Shown in pieces: positions 12,684 through 22,450 of a stretch of DNA of 64,000 nucleotides. The notes under the pieces were generated by a model. That model did no database searches and had not been told where the DNA came from. It worked only from the letters and a program-made list of their open reading frames with translations. The translations under genes and the position numbers were made by a program. The stretch comes from Rhizobium sp. (GTDB lineage: Bacteria; Pseudomonadota; Gammaproteobacteria; Burkholderiales; Thiobacillaceae). Numbering within the stretch: position 1 is the stretch's first letter; each line of letters starts with the position of its first letter. The DNA is taken from NCBI GenBank assembly GCA_019459285.1, contig JAIBEL010000067.1:1-64000 (forward strand). The letters are read 5' to 3'.

Positions 12684-13535
12684 CTACAACTGGATTCCCA
12701 GACGCTGCAGCAGACCCTGCAACTCTTCCGCGCTGGCGAAGTGGAGTGTGAGTTTGCCACTGCCTTTGCTGTTGGTTCGCACGTGAGCGGTCATTCCCAG
12801 GGCATCCGACAGCGCCTCTTCCAGGCGTAGCGTGTCGCGCGAAACAGCCTGACTAGCCGGCGCGGCGGCGACATCCTTCAACCGCGCCACCCGGCGCTCG
12901 ACCTCGCGCACCGACAGGCCTTTGGTTTCGATTTCGTGCGCCAACTCGCGTTGTGCGCCTGCATGCAAGGGCAGCAGCGCACGCGCATGGCCCATCTCGA
13001 TCAACCCGGCGGTGAGCATATCCTGCACCGGGTGCGACAGGTTCAGCAGGCGCAACAGGTTGGACACGGCCGCCCGCGATTTCCCGACCGCCTGTGCAGC
13101 CGCATCGTGGGTCATGCCGAATTCGTGGATCAGGCGCTGCAGACCATGCGCTTCGTCAATGGCATTGAGGTCTTCGCGCTGGATGTTCTCGATCAGCGCC
13201 ATCGCCGCCACCGCATCGTCGGCAACTTCGCGCACCAGCACCGGGATTTCGTCCAATCCGGCCAGTTGCGCCGCACGCCAGCGTCGTTCGCCGGCAATGA
13301 TTTCATGGCCGGAGGCGACTTCACGTACCAAGATGGGTTGCATCAGACCCTGCGCGCGGATGGAATCGGCGAGTTCCTGCAGCGACTCGCTGTCCATCTG
13401 GGTACGCGGCTGATACTTGCCGGGCGCCAGCTGCCCCACTTTCATCATGCGCAGATCGCCTTGCGGCGGCGCGGCATTGTCTTCCCCGCCGAGCAACGCA
13501 TCGAGCCCGCGCCCGAGTCCCTTGAGTTTGGCCAT
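12684..13535 (-). CDS. parB: chromosome partitioning protein ParB
   Basis: Binds parS sites and spreads as a CTP-driven clamp to organise the origin for segregation. 283 residues: N-terminal [17 protein letters not shown] (ParA-interacting tail), the ParB/Srx CTPase motifs YQPRTQ and GERRWRAA, ENIQREDLN, then an HTH (TAAQAVGKSRAAVSNLLRLL-like) and a C-terminal dimerisation domain. The ATG overlaps the parA stop by one base (TAATG). The open frame extends 113 codons further upstream inside parA but that part is not ParB-like. Three perfect parS sites lie within 6 kb. Confidence 0.97.
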   Translation of the reverse strand: MAKLKGLGRGLDALLGGEDNAAPPQGDLRMMKVGQLAPGKYQPRTQMDSESLQELADSIRAQGLMQPILVREVASGHEIIAGERRWRAAQLAGLDEIPVLVREVADDAVAAMALIENIQREDLNAIDEAHGLQRLIHEFGMTHDAAAQAVGKSRAAVSNLLRLLNLSHPVQDMLTAGLIEMGHARALLPLHAGAQRELAHEIETKGLSVREVERRVARLKDVAAAPASQAVSRDTLRLEEALSDALGMTAHVRTNSKGSGKLTLHFASAEELQGLLQRLGIQL

Positions 13536-14320
13536 TATGCTGTCTCCCCCACTGTAATGCCTGCACGTCGTAAGGTTTCTTCCGCGAGCTCCATATAAGC
13601 CTTGGCCCCCTTGCACTGGCGGTCGTAGGCCAGCACGGGCAGGCCGTGACTGGGTGCCTCGGCGAGTCGCACGTTGCGTGGAATCACGGTGTCGTACACC
13701 TTGTTGCCGAAATGCTGCTTGATCTGGTCCGACACCTGCTGTGCCAGCGTGCTGCGCGGATCGAACATCACGCGCAGCAGCCCCTCGATCTCGATCGAGG
13801 GATTCAGGCGTTGCTTGACCTTCTTGATGGTCGCCACCAGATCGGTCAGCCCTTCCAGGGCGTAGTACTCGCACTGCATCGGGATCAGCACCGATTGTGC
13901 GGAAGCAAAGGCATTGACGGTCAGCAGATTCAAGGTTGGCGGGCAGTCCATCAGGATGAAATCGTAGTCGTCGGCCACTTGTGCCAGGGCGACCTTGAGC
14001 CGCAGGTCGCGCTGCTCCAGATTCACCAGATCGATTTCCGCGCCGGCAAGTTCGCGGTTCGCCGGAATGACGTCAAAATGCCCCGGCTCCGAGCGCATCC
14101 GCGCCTCGCGCACGCTCACCTGGTTGAGCAGGATCTGATAGACGGTCGGCAGCGCCGTGCGCTTTTCGATCCCCGCCCCCATGGTCGCGTTGCCCTGCGG
14201 ATCGAGGTCGGCCAGCAGCACGCGCTGCCCAAGTTCAGCCAGGCTCGCGGCCAGGTTCACCGCTGTCGTCGTCTTGCCGACGCCGCCTTTTTGATTGGCA
14301 ATTGCCAGGATTCGACTCAT
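13535..14320 (-). CDS. parA: chromosome partitioning ATPase ParA (Soj)
   Basis: A deviant-Walker ATPase that forms the DNA-bound gradient used to move ParB-parS complexes. 261 residues, with [18 protein letters not shown] at the N terminus, the Walker A' region [12 protein letters not shown], and the switch region [17 protein letters not shown]. It overlaps the rsmG stop by 4 bases and the parB start by 1 base, giving a tightly coupled mnmG-rsmG-parA-parB operon. Confidence 0.97.
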   Translation of the reverse strand: MSRILAIANQKGGVGKTTTAVNLAASLAELGQRVLLADLDPQGNATMGAGIEKRTALPTVYQILLNQVSVREARMRSEPGHFDVIPANRELAGAEIDLVNLEQRDLRLKVALAQVADDYDFILMDCPPTLNLLTVNAFASAQSVLIPMQCEYYALEGLTDLVATIKKVKQRLNPSIEIEGLLRVMFDPRSTLAQQVSDQIKQHFGNKVYDTVIPRNVRLAEAPSHGLPVLAYDRQCKGAKAYMELAEETLRRAGITVGETA

Positions 14321-14943
14321 TCAACAGGCTCCAGAACAATCAAGTGGCGGGTCGCATCCAGACCCGGGACGGCCAACACATGGTCAGCGCTTACTTTCAC
14401 GTCAGCCGGCAATAAAGCAAGCTCTTCGTGCGGATATAAGCCCTTCATGGCGAGCCAGCGGCCCGCCGGCTTGAGCAGGTGGCGAGTCAAGGCGACGAAC
14501 TCCCTGAGGTCGGAAAATGCCCGCGAGGTAATGAGGTCGAACCCCGTTTCGGGCCGATAATCCTCCACCCGATTCGTCACCACAGCCAGATTATCCAGAC
14601 CAAGTTCCGTTTTGGCCTGCAGCAGGAAAGCGGTCTTCTTGGCAATGCTGTCGATCAGCGTCACCTGCAAATCCGGCCGTGCGATCGCCAGTGGAATGCC
14701 CGGCAAACCGCCGCCACTACCAACGTCAAGCACGCGCCCGCCCTGGAAAAAGGGGACGGCTGCCAGCGAATCGAGCAGATGATGGCTGACCATGCGCTCG
14801 GTATCGCGCACCGCGGTCAGGTTGTACACGCGGTTCCATTTATCCAGCAGCGCAAGATACGCCAGCAGCTTCGCCTCGGCATCCACAGGCAATGCCAGCC
14901 CGAGGGCGGCGATTCCCGCCGCGAGTTGCGTCTGGAGTGTCAT
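14317..14943 (-). CDS. rsmG: 16S rRNA (guanine527-N7)-methyltransferase
   Basis: Methylates G527 of 16S rRNA using S-adenosylmethionine. 208 residues of the GidB family: [20 protein letters not shown] before the SAM-binding loop [20 protein letters not shown]. The internal motif [14 protein letters not shown] is also conserved. It overlaps both mnmG (ATGA) and parA. Confidence 0.97.
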   Translation of the reverse strand: MTLQTQLAAGIAALGLALPVDAEAKLLAYLALLDKWNRVYNLTAVRDTERMVSHHLLDSLAAVPFFQGGRVLDVGSGGGLPGIPLAIARPDLQVTLIDSIAKKTAFLLQAKTELGLDNLAVVTNRVEDYRPETGFDLITSRAFSDLREFVALTRHLLKPAGRWLAMKGLYPHEELALLPADVKVSADHVLAVPGLDATRHLIVLEPVE

Positions 14944-16838
14944 GCGCTTTTCTTCTGCTCGTCGGGCTTGAAGCCGCGCTTGGCATACACAAGCAGCACC
15001 GAGATCGCTGCCGGGGTAATGCCCTGCAAGCGGGACGCCTGACCCAGCGTTTCGGGGCGCGCCTTCTGCAAGCGCTGGCGAACCTCCATCGACAGACCGG
15101 TCAGCAGGCTGTAGTCGAGATCCGCGGGCAGACGCAGGCTTTCCTGCTCACGCTGCTTGTCGACTTCCTCGTTCTGGCGGTCGATGTAGCCCTGGTATTT
15201 GGCGGCGATTTCGACCTGCTCGGTGACACGCGCGTCAGCTTCCCCTATGCCGCCGCCCGGCAGGGCTACTACCTGCGCGTAACTCAGGTTGGGCCGGCGC
15301 AGCAGTTCGAACAGGCTGTATTCGTGCTCGATCGGTTGACCCATCAGGCGGGTGGCGGCTTCGGCAGGCAGAATGGCCGGATTGACCCAGACCGATTTCA
15401 GGCGTGCGGTTTCACGTGAAACCGCATCCCTTTTCTGGTTGAACGCGTCCCAACGGACATCATCCACCACGCCAAGGGCGCGTCCGATTTCAGTCAGCCG
15501 CATGTCGGCATTGTCCTCACGCAACTGCAGCCGGTATTCGGCGCGACTGGTGAACATGCGATAAGGCTCCGACACCCCACGCGTGATGAGATCGTCGACC
15601 AGCACGCCGAGATAGGCCTCATGTCGGCCGGGGCTCCAGGCCGCTTTCCCCTGCACCTGCAAACCCGCGTTGATTCCGGCGAGCAGACCCTGAGCAGCGG
15701 CCTCCTCGTAACCGGTGGTGCCGTTGATCTGGCCGGCGAAGAAAAGCCCCGCGATCGACTTGGTCTCCAGCGAAGCCTTGAGGTTGCGCGGATCGTAGTA
15801 GTCGTACTCGATGGCGTAACCGGGGCGCAGGATGTGCGCGTGCTCCAGTCCCGGGATCGAGCGCACGATGGCAAGCTGGACGTCGAACGGCAGCGAGGTC
15901 GAGATGCCGTTGGGGTAGATTTCGTGCGTCGTCAGCCCCTCGGGTTCGAGGAATATCTGGTGGCTCGCCTTGTCGGCGAAGCGGGTGATCTTGTCCTCGA
16001 TCGACGGGCAGTAGCGCGGCCCCACCCCTTCGATGACGCCGGTGTACATCGGCGAGCGGTCAAGACCGCCGCGGATGATCTCGTGCGTTTGCGCCGTCGT
16101 GTGGGTGATCCAGCATGGGCGCTGCTCGGGATGCATCGAAGCGTGGCCCATGAAGGAGAATACCGGCGCCGGATCGTCGCCCGGCTGCACCTGGGTCTGG
16201 CTGTAATCGATGGTGCGGCCGTCGATGCGCGGCGGCGTGCCGGTCTTCAGCCGGCCGGCCGGCAGCTTGAGCTCGCGCAGGCGAGCGGCGAGCGACACCG
16301 CCGGCGGATCGCCCATGCGCCCAGCCTGGAAGTTTTCCAGCCCCACGTGCACCAGGCCAGCCAGGAAGGTGCCGGTAGTGAGCACCACGGCGCGGCCGCT
16401 GAACACGATGCCGAGCTGGGTTTTCACGCCGACGACGCGGTCGCCGTCGAGCAGCAGATCGTCGACCGCCTGCTGGAACAGCGTGAGGTTGTCCTGGTTT
16501 TCCAGGCGGCGCCGGATCGCCGCCTTGTACAGCACGCGGTCGGCCTGGGCGCGGGTAGCCCGCACCGCCGGGCCCTTGGACGAATTGAGGGTCCGGAACT
16601 GGATGCCCGCCTCGTCGGTGGCCAAGGCCATCGCGCCGCCGAGCGCGTCGACTTCCTTGACCAGATGCCCCTTGCCGATGCCGCCGATCGACGGATTGCA
16701 CGACATCGCGCCCAGGGTTTCGATGTTGTGCGTCAGCAGCAGCGTCTTCACGCCCATGCGGGCGGCCGCCAGCGCGGCCTCGGTGCCGGCATGGCCGCCG
16801 CCGACTACGATGACATCGAAGGATTCGGGGTATTTCAT
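14940..16838 (-). CDS. mnmG: tRNA uridine-5-carboxymethylaminomethyl modification enzyme MnmG
   Basis: An FAD-dependent partner of MnmE that installs cmnm5 on wobble uridines. About 632 residues. The dinucleotide-binding motif [20 protein letters not shown] is at the N terminus and [20 protein letters not shown] follows near residue 50. The start MKYPESFDV (16838) matches the usual N terminus; an ATG at 16850 is possible, and the frame to 16901 runs through a parS site and is rejected. A parS palindrome is embedded in the coding sequence and is translated as VSRET. Confidence 0.97.
   Translation of the reverse strand: MKYPESFDVIVVGGGHAGTEAALAAARMGVKTLLLTHNIETLGAMSCNPSIGGIGKGHLVKEVDALGGAMALATDEAGIQFRTLNSSKGPAVRATRAQADRVLYKAAIRRRLENQDNLTLFQQAVDDLLLDGDRVVGVKTQLGIVFSGRAVVLTTGTFLAGLVHVGLENFQAGRMGDPPAVSLAARLRELKLPAGRLKTGTPPRIDGRTIDYSQTQVQPGDDPAPVFSFMGHASMHPEQRPCWITHTTAQTHEIIRGGLDRSPMYTGVIEGVGPRYCPSIEDKITRFADKASHQIFLEPEGLTTHEIYPNGISTSLPFDVQLAIVRSIPGLEHAHILRPGYAIEYDYYDPRNLKASLETKSIAGLFFAGQINGTTGYEEAAAQGLLAGINAGLQVQGKAAWSPGRHEAYLGVLVDDLITRGVSEPYRMFTSRAEYRLQLREDNADMRLTEIGRALGVVDDVRWDAFNQKRDAVSRETARLKSVWVNPAILPAEAATRLMGQPIEHEYSLFELLRRPNLSYAQVVALPGGGIGEADARVTEQVEIAAKYQGYIDRQNEEVDKQREQESLRLPADLDYSLLTGLSMEVRQRLQKARPETLGQASRLQGITPAAISVLLVYAKRGFKPDEQKKSA
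15408..15423. promoter_or_regulatory. parS: parS centromere site inside mnmG
   Basis: A perfect 16-base palindrome GGTTTCACGTGAAACC containing the 14-base chromosomal parS core GTTTCACGTGAAAC. It is the loading site for ParB and lies in the mnmG coding region. Confidence 0.93.
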
Positions 16839-16870
16839 GATGGCCGCCATTCTACCCGTTGCCGGGTTCC

Positions 16871-16884
16871 GTTTCACGTGAAAC
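16871..16884. promoter_or_regulatory. parS: parS centromere site upstream of mnmG
   Basis: The exact parS core GTTTCACGTGAAAC, in the 98-base gap between uup and mnmG. It is flanked by C and A, so 15 of the 16 positions of the classic Bacillus-type site match. Confidence 0.93.
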
Positions 16885-16936
16885 AGGGCCATGTAAAACA
16901 CGATCCCGCGGGCGCCACGCCCGGGAACCCGGCCGC

Positions 16937-18838
16937 TCAGCCGGCAGCCTTGGCCTCCAGCGATTCCCAGCGAGCCAGGGCTTCGAGCAGTTCGGCTTCG
17001 ATCGCCTCTGTGCGCGCCTGCAACGTCGCAGCCTCCTGCGGGCTCGATTGATATAACGCCGGGTCGGCCAGCCGCCCGGCGATCTGTGCCTGCTCGGCCT
17101 CCAGCGCCTTGATCTGCGCCGGCAGTGCTTCGAGCTCCCGTGCCTCTTTGAAACTGAGTTTGCTTTTGGATGCGGGCCTGGCCGGCGCCGCCTGGGTGGG
17201 CGCCTTGGGGGCCGCCACGCGCGGCGCCTCGGCTGCGGCCCGCTGCCGTTGCTGCCAGGCGCGCCAGTCGGCATAGCCACCGACGATCTCGGTCAGCCTG
17301 CCCTCGCCCTCGAACGCGATCGACTGGGTGACGACGTTGTCCAGGAACGCGCGGTCGTGCGAGACGATGATGACGGTGCCGCCGTAGTCCTGCAGCAGTT
17401 GCTCCAGCAATTCCAGGGTATCGATATCGAGATCGTTGGTCGGCTCGTCCAGCACCAGCAGGTTGGCAGGGCGAGCGAACAGGCGTGCAAGCAACAGCCG
17501 GTTGCGCTCGCCCCCGGACAGCGCAGACACCTTGGCGCGGGCGCGCTCGGCGGGAAACAAAAAATCTTCCAGATAGCTGATGACGTGCTTTTTCTGGCCG
17601 CCGATTTCAACGTAGTCGGAGCCGGGCGAAATCGTGTCGACCAGCGTCGCCTCGTCGTTCAACTGGTTGCGGAACTGGTCGAAATACGCGACTTCGAGCT
17701 TGGTCCCCTGCTTGATCCAGCCCGATTGCGGCGTCAACTCGCCCAGGATCAGCCGGATCAGCGTGGTCTTGCCGACGCCGTTGGGACCCAGGAGGCCGAG
17801 CTTGTCGCCGCGCAGGATGGTGGTGGAGAAATCGCGGATCAGCACACGGCTGTCGAAGCCGTAGGTGACGTGATCGAGCTCGGCCACCACCTTGCCGGAA
17901 CGATCGCCGGCGTCGATCTGGAACCCCACCTGCCCCGCATGGGCGATGCGTGCCTCGCGGGTGCGCCGTAGCGCCTCAAGCCGCCGCACCCGGCCTTCGT
18001 TGCGAGTGCGGCGCGCCTCGACCCCCTTGCGGATCCAGGCCTCCTCCTGTTTCCAGAACTTGTCGAACTTGCGGTTGTGGACCGCCTCGACCTCCAATTG
18101 CTCTGCCTTTTTGAGCTGATAGGCGCTGAAGTTGCCCTGGTATTCGCGCAACTGGCCGCGATCGAGCTCGACGATGCGGTTGGCGACGTTGTCCAGGAAG
18201 CGCCGGTCGTGGGTGATGAAGAGCAGCGCGCCGCGGTAGTCGTTGAGCAGGGTTTCCAGCCATTCGATGGCGGAAAAATCCAGGTGGTTGGTCGGCTCGT
18301 CCAGCAGCAACAGTTCGGGGTCGGTCACCAGCGCGCGCGCCAGCGCGACCCGTTTTTTCAGGCCGCCGGACAGGGTTTCCACCGCCGCGTCGGCGTCCAG
18401 ATTCAGGCGTTGCAGGGTTTCTTCCACCCGGCTGTTGAGCCGCCAGGCATCGGCCACTTCCAGCTCATGCGACAGCCGCTCGAAGTCCGCGTAGACCGTT
18501 TCGTCGCCTTCCGCCATGGCATACGCCACGGCATGGTATTCGGCCAGCAGCGTCTGCGCCGCACCGATGCCCTCCGCCACTGCCTCGAACACGCTGTGGC
18601 CGGACCGGAACTGCGGCTCCTGCGGCACATAGGCCAGCTTCAGGCCGGGCACGCGCCACACCTCGCCCGCATCCGCCAGACTCTCGCCAGCAATGATTTT
18701 CAGCAGGCTGGATTTGCCTGTGCCGTTGCGGCCGATCAGGCCGATCCGCTCGCCCGCCTCGACCACTAGCGAAGCGCCATCGAGCAACGGCCAGTGGCCA
18801 TAGGCCAGTTCGAGTCGGTCAAGTGTAAGGAGGGGCAT
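16937..18838 (-). CDS. uup: ABC-F family ATP-binding protein (Uup-like)
   Basis: A soluble tandem-ATPase protein of the ABC-F group, which acts on ribosomes rather than in membranes. 633 residues. The first cassette has [11 protein letters not shown] and [15 protein letters not shown], the second [13 protein letters not shown] and [15 protein letters not shown]; each has a Walker B ending DEPTN. The linker between cassettes is charged ([20 protein letters not shown]), and the last 90 residues are an Ala/Glu-rich coiled coil typical of Uup. The ATG is preceded directly by a four-copy heptamer array in place of a Shine-Dalgarno sequence. Confidence 0.93.
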   Translation of the reverse strand: MPLLTLDRLELAYGHWPLLDGASLVVEAGERIGLIGRNGTGKSSLLKIIAGESLADAGEVWRVPGLKLAYVPQEPQFRSGHSVFEAVAEGIGAAQTLLAEYHAVAYAMAEGDETVYADFERLSHELEVADAWRLNSRVEETLQRLNLDADAAVETLSGGLKKRVALARALVTDPELLLLDEPTNHLDFSAIEWLETLLNDYRGALLFITHDRRFLDNVANRIVELDRGQLREYQGNFSAYQLKKAEQLEVEAVHNRKFDKFWKQEEAWIRKGVEARRTRNEGRVRRLEALRRTREARIAHAGQVGFQIDAGDRSGKVVAELDHVTYGFDSRVLIRDFSTTILRGDKLGLLGPNGVGKTTLIRLILGELTPQSGWIKQGTKLEVAYFDQFRNQLNDEATLVDTISPGSDYVEIGGQKKHVISYLEDFLFPAERARAKVSALSGGERNRLLLARLFARPANLLVLDEPTNDLDIDTLELLEQLLQDYGGTVIIVSHDRAFLDNVVTQSIAFEGEGRLTEIVGGYADWRAWQQRQRAAAEAPRVAAPKAPTQAAPARPASKSKLSFKEARELEALPAQIKALEAEQAQIAGRLADPALYQSSPQEAATLQARTEAIEAELLEALARWESLEAKAAG

Positions 18839-18842
18839 GGTG

Positions 18843-18870
18843 GTGAGCGGTGAGCGGTGAGCGGTGAGCG
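18843..18870. repeat. four perfect tandem copies of GTGAGCG
   Basis: 28 bases consisting of four exact 7-base repeats, ending 5 bases before the uup start codon (read on the minus strand as CGCTCAC x4). No ribosome binding site is visible between the array and the ATG. The unit is the same as in the atpD-atpC spacer. Confidence 0.9.
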
Positions 18871-18875
18871 CGGAA

Positions 18876-19586
18876 TTATCCGCGATTGAGGGCCGCGTGG
18901 ACGGCTCGCGCAATATTTAATGCATGGGGCGTGTCGCTGTGCAGGCAGAGGGTTTCGGCCCGAATCCGGAGAGGCGCGCCATCCAGTGCGATAACGGGCG
19001 CGCCCTGCGCAAGTGCACGCGCCTGCTGCGCTGCCGCGTCGGGATCGGTCACCAGTGCGCCCACGGTTTCACGTGAAACAAGCTGGCCGTTGGATTGGTA
19101 GCGGCGATCGGCAAACGCTTCATTCAACACAATCCGTCCAGCCGCCCGGCCGGCGGCGACCAATTGCGACCCCGCCAACCCGATCAGTACCAGATCAGGG
19201 TCGAATGCCGTGACCGCCTGCACAATGGCCTGGGCCACCTTGCGGTCCTGTGCCGCCACGTTGTAAAGCGCACCATGCGGTTTCACATGCGCCAGCCGCA
19301 AGCCCAGCCGCACGGCCAGTTCGGCCAGCGCCTCCGTCTGCTGCGTGACCCAGGCCGCAATATCTTCCGCGGAGGCCACCCGCGCGCGGCGGCCAAATCC
19401 GATGCGATCCGGATAGCTCGGATGCGCGCCTACCGCTACGCCATGCTCGGCCGCCAGCCGCAACGCCGCCGTCATGCTCGCGGCATCGCCGGTGTGCCCA
19501 CCGCAGGCGATGGACGCGCGCGACAGATACGGCATCAGTGCGCCGTCATCGCAGCCCTCGCCGATATCCGCATTCAACTCGATCAT
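18876..19586 (-). CDS. pxpA: 5-oxoprolinase subunit A (LamB/YcsF family)
   Basis: One component of the ATP-dependent 5-oxoprolinase PxpABC, which opens the damaged glutamate product pyroglutamate. 236 residues. Start MIELNADIGEGC is the family N terminus, with AAGGAG six bases upstream. Conserved IACGGHTGD, VGAHPSYPDR and VKPHGALYN are present. A parS site within the gene encodes VSRET near residue 172, where family members vary. The ATG overlaps the pxpC stop (ATGA). Confidence 0.95.
   Translation of the reverse strand: MIELNADIGEGCDDGALMPYLSRASIACGGHTGDAASMTAALRLAAEHGVAVGAHPSYPDRIGFGRRARVASAEDIAAWVTQQTEALAELAVRLGLRLAHVKPHGALYNVAAQDRKVAQAIVQAVTAFDPDLVLIGLAGSQLVAAGRAAGRIVLNEAFADRRYQSNGQLVSRETVGALVTDPDAAAQQARALAQGAPVIALDGAPLRIRAETLCLHSDTPHALNIARAVHAALNRG
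19066..19079. promoter_or_regulatory. parS: parS centromere site inside pxpA
   Basis: The exact 14-base parS core GTTTCACGTGAAAC followed by A. It lies in coding sequence and is translated VSRET, exactly as the parS copy in mnmG. Confidence 0.93.
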
Positions 19587-20494
19587 GCCAACTCCTTGAA
19601 CCTCCACTGCCCTGCCGCCCGTTCGCGTGCTGCCTCGACTTCAATCGTCACGAACCGCACCGCCTCGCCGGGCTTCAATTGCGCCAGCCGGGGCAGGTCC
19701 GCCGTAATCACGCCGGCGATCACCGGATAGCCGCCGGTCACCGGCCCATCCCATCCCAGGATGATCGGCTGACCGTCCGGCGGGACCTGTACGCTGCCGG
19801 GCAGCACGCCCTGCGACGGCAACTCGGCCCGGCGATGGCTGACCGGCGTCCCGGCCAGGCGTAACCCCCGCCGATCCGATGCTGCATCGACCCGGTATGG
19901 CGTGCCGAAAAATGCGGCCAAGCCGACATCATCGAACCGCCCGATCTGTGGCCCCGCCACCACCCGCAAGCAGCCCTCCACCTCGTCGACCGGGGGGCTG
20001 GCGCGAAGCAGTTTCATTTCATTCGCCGGCACACCGCAGCGCAGAACATCCCCGGCCTGCAGGGCTCGCCCGCCATGTCCGCCAAACCCCGACGGCAGAA
20101 AGGTGCTGCGGCTACCCATCACCGACGGCACCGCCAATCCGCCACGCAGTGCCAGCCAGCAGCGGCAACCCGTCTCGGGACGATCCAAGGTCAAAACTTC
20201 GCCTGCCGCCAACACCAACGTCTCATTCCACGCCACGGGAGCGCCGCTGCTGCGACGGGCAGCAAAACGGGCGCCCGTGAGCGCCGCCACCCCGCCCTGC
20301 GGAAACTGCAGCCGCGGCCCGGACAATGCGATCTCCAGCCCGGCGGCCGCCGCGTCGTTGCCCACCAGGCGGTTGGCCACCGCCAGCGCGGCCGGATCGG
20401 CCGCCCCGCCCGCCGGCACGCCAAGCATCCGCCGGCCCGGGCGCCCCAAATCCATCACCAGGTCGCACAGACCTGCACGCAGAACCTCGATCAT
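19583..20494 (-). CDS. pxpC: 5-oxoprolinase subunit C
   Basis: The biotin-dependent-carboxyltransferase-like subunit (KipA family) of 5-oxoprolinase. 303 residues, starting MIEVLRAGLCDLVMDLGRPG and including GVPAGGAADPAALAVANRLV and the C-terminal LPGSVQVPPDGQPIILGWDG. The ATG overlaps the pxpB stop, and the stop overlaps the pxpA start, so the three are translated as a coupled set. Confidence 0.95.
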   Translation of the reverse strand: MIEVLRAGLCDLVMDLGRPGRRMLGVPAGGAADPAALAVANRLVGNDAAAAGLEIALSGPRLQFPQGGVAALTGARFAARRSSGAPVAWNETLVLAAGEVLTLDRPETGCRCWLALRGGLAVPSVMGSRSTFLPSGFGGHGGRALQAGDVLRCGVPANEMKLLRASPPVDEVEGCLRVVAGPQIGRFDDVGLAAFFGTPYRVDAASDRRGLRLAGTPVSHRRAELPSQGVLPGSVQVPPDGQPIILGWDGPVTGGYPVIAGVITADLPRLAQLKPGEAVRFVTIEVEAARERAAGQWRFKELA

Positions 20495-21141
20495 GCGGGA
20501 ACGAAACGTACCCGGTCGCCCGGTATCAGCAAGGCCGGTGCAGGGCGCTCGGGGTCGAACAACACCGCGTCGGTCCGCCCGATGACATGCCAACCGCCCG
20601 GCCCGCCTGCCGGGTAGATCCCGGTATAGGGCCCGCCGATCGCCACGCTGCCCGCGGCGACCTGTTGCCGCGGCGACGCCCGGCGCGTCGCCTGCAGCGT
20701 GGGTGGCAGCCCCTGCAGATAGGGGAATCCCGGCTGGAATCCCAAAAACGCCACCGTATACTCCGTCGCGGCGTGGCAATCGATATAGGCTGCCACACTC
20801 ATGCCCGCACGCTTGGCCAATGCCGGCAGATCCGGCCCCGCCGCGCCGCCGTAGTCGACGACGATCTCATGTCGTTTCCCTTTCACCGCCATCTGCGCAA
20901 CGTCCAGTGGCGCACTCAACGCCGCCCGCACCTCCGGCGACACCCGCGCCGCCCGCCGCAATATCAATAACAAGCTGCCATCTGCAGGAATAATGTCTTC
21001 AATGTCAGACAAGTTACTCGAAAGCAATGATGCGTAGCGTGCCAGCGTCATGGCGCCCGTCTCGACCCGCAGGCCGCGCTCGCCGACCCAGCGCCAGCAC
21101 GTAGGGGCGACGAGAGGTTGACCGGTTGTCTGCTTTCCCAT
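20491..21141 (-). CDS. pxpB: 5-oxoprolinase subunit B
   Basis: The KipI-family subunit of 5-oxoprolinase. 216 residues, with the cyclophilin-like C-terminal part YTVAFLGFQPGFPYLQGLP and IYPAGGPGGWHVIGRT. The N terminus is variable: the ATG at 21141 (MGKQTTGQ) gives the expected length, and an ATG at 21171 is also in frame. First gene of the minus-strand order pxpB-pxpC-pxpA. Confidence 0.94.
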   Translation of the reverse strand: MGKQTTGQPLVAPTCWRWVGERGLRVETGAMTLARYASLLSSNLSDIEDIIPADGSLLLILRRAARVSPEVRAALSAPLDVAQMAVKGKRHEIVVDYGGAAGPDLPALAKRAGMSVAAYIDCHAATEYTVAFLGFQPGFPYLQGLPPTLQATRRASPRQQVAAGSVAIGGPYTGIYPAGGPGGWHVIGRTDAVLFDPERPAPALLIPGDRVRFVPA

Positions 21142-21391
21142 AGGGTGAAGTCCCTTTTCGGAGTTTCGCATGATGCGACGGATCGCAAGCAGCACTATGC
21201 TGATGGACGCCAGTGTAAAGGCAACACCGGCGCTTGTAGCCGCGGCACCACACACCCGCAGCCCGTCGACCATCCTCCTGGCGAGTATTGCTTCGCCAAG
21301 GCGGAAACACCAGCCCTCGCGGAGACCGGGCGCGCACTGCAACCGCCCTGGCCTTCCCTGCGCCTGACGGAATATCGCGTCTCATCCTCCG

Positions 21392-22348
21392 ATGGAAATC
21401 TACCAGCACATTTTTGAATACACACCCGACGCCCTGTTCGTCATCGACCAGGCCGGGCGCGTCATCCTGGCAAACGCGCAGGCGGAGACCCTGTTCGGCT
21501 ACGCTCGAAGCGAGCTGATCAACCACCCTGTCGAAATGTTGATCCCGGCCCGCTTCGCCGCCCTCCATACCGGCCATCGCGCCCGCTATATCACCGAAGC
21601 ACACACCCGATCGATGGGCGGAACTGCCGAGCTTTTCGCCCTGCACAAGGACGGCAGCGAGTTTCCGGTCGACATCATGCTGAGCCCGATGATGCTTCAT
21701 GGCGACCAACTGGTCCTCTGTGTCGTACGCGACATCACCGAGCGCAAGGCTGCCCAGGATGCGCTCACGCGACAAACCTCGGAGCTCCGGCGGTTGCATG
21801 CGGAACTGGAACTGCTCGCCAACCATGACGGCCTGACCGGCCTGTACAACTGGCGTGCGTTTTACGAATACGCCGAGCAAATGCTCAAAACCGCCCATCG
21901 CCGGCAGGAAAACGCAACCCTGTTGATGATCGATCTGGATCATTTCAAACAGATCAACGACCGCTTCGGCCATGCCGAAGGCGATCGCGTCCTGCAAGCC
22001 GTCGCATCCACCCTCAAGGCCGCAGCCCGGGAAAACGACATCGTGGCGCGACATGGCGGCGAGGAGTTTGTCGTGGCTGCGCTCGGATTGAGCGAAGCGG
22101 AAAGCCTGGTCGCGGCCGAACGGCTGCGCGCGGCCGTGGCGGCCATCGAAAACATGAAAACCCGCATCACAACCAGCGTCGGTATTGCCACGCTCACCCC
22201 GCAAACGCAGAAACACGAAACGCGCCGAATACTGGCCGAACTGCTCGACAAGGCCGACCAGGCACTCTACGCGGCCAAGCACAATGGCCGGAATCAGGTC
22301 TGTCACTTCAATCGGCTCACGGATCTGGCCCAGCCCGCCACGTCGTAA
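21392..22348 (+). CDS. PAS-GGDEF diguanylate cyclase
   Basis: 318 residues. A PAS sensor domain (residues about 1-118, MEIYQHIFEYTPDALFVIDQ, FGYARSELINH, VVRDITERK) is joined by a short helix to a GGDEF domain (about 140-310). The active-site GGEEF (222-226) is intact, as are DLDHFKQIND and the RxxD inhibitory site (R213-D216). It should therefore make cyclic di-GMP and be product-inhibited. No signal peptide or membrane segment is seen, so it is cytoplasmic. It is divergent from pxpB, and its cue is unknown. Confidence 0.93.
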   Translation: MEIYQHIFEYTPDALFVIDQAGRVILANAQAETLFGYARSELINHPVEMLIPARFAALHTGHRARYITEAHTRSMGGTAELFALHKDGSEFPVDIMLSPMMLHGDQLVLCVVRDITERKAAQDALTRQTSELRRLHAELELLANHDGLTGLYNWRAFYEYAEQMLKTAHRRQENATLLMIDLDHFKQINDRFGHAEGDRVLQAVASTLKAAARENDIVARHGGEEFVVAALGLSEAESLVAAERLRAAVAAIENMKTRITTSVGIATLTPQTQKHETRRILAELLDKADQALYAAKHNGRNQVCHFNRLTDLAQPATS

Positions 22349-22405
22349 TGGACCCTCTCTATCGGCTGCGCCGGGGCGCAGCCCGGATACGCCAGAGACA
22401 ACAAA

Positions 22406-22427
22406 AAAGGGGGCATCTGCCCCCTTT
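22406..22427 (-). terminator. bidirectional terminator between the cyclase and the helicase
   Basis: A GC-rich hairpin (AAAGGGGGCA / TGCCCCCTTT) between two convergent genes. On the minus strand it is followed by six T residues, making it a good rho-independent terminator for the helicase. The plus strand has a shorter T-tract (CTTTCTC). Confidence 0.82.
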
Positions 22428-22450
22428 CTCTCGGCCGGACGTCCGCGCAA

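Noticed and set aside
21014-22450. 478-codon minus-strand open frame opposite the GGDEF gene
   Set aside because: Crosses the terminator and the GGDEF gene; non-coding composition. Part of it is the upstream frame of pxpB.
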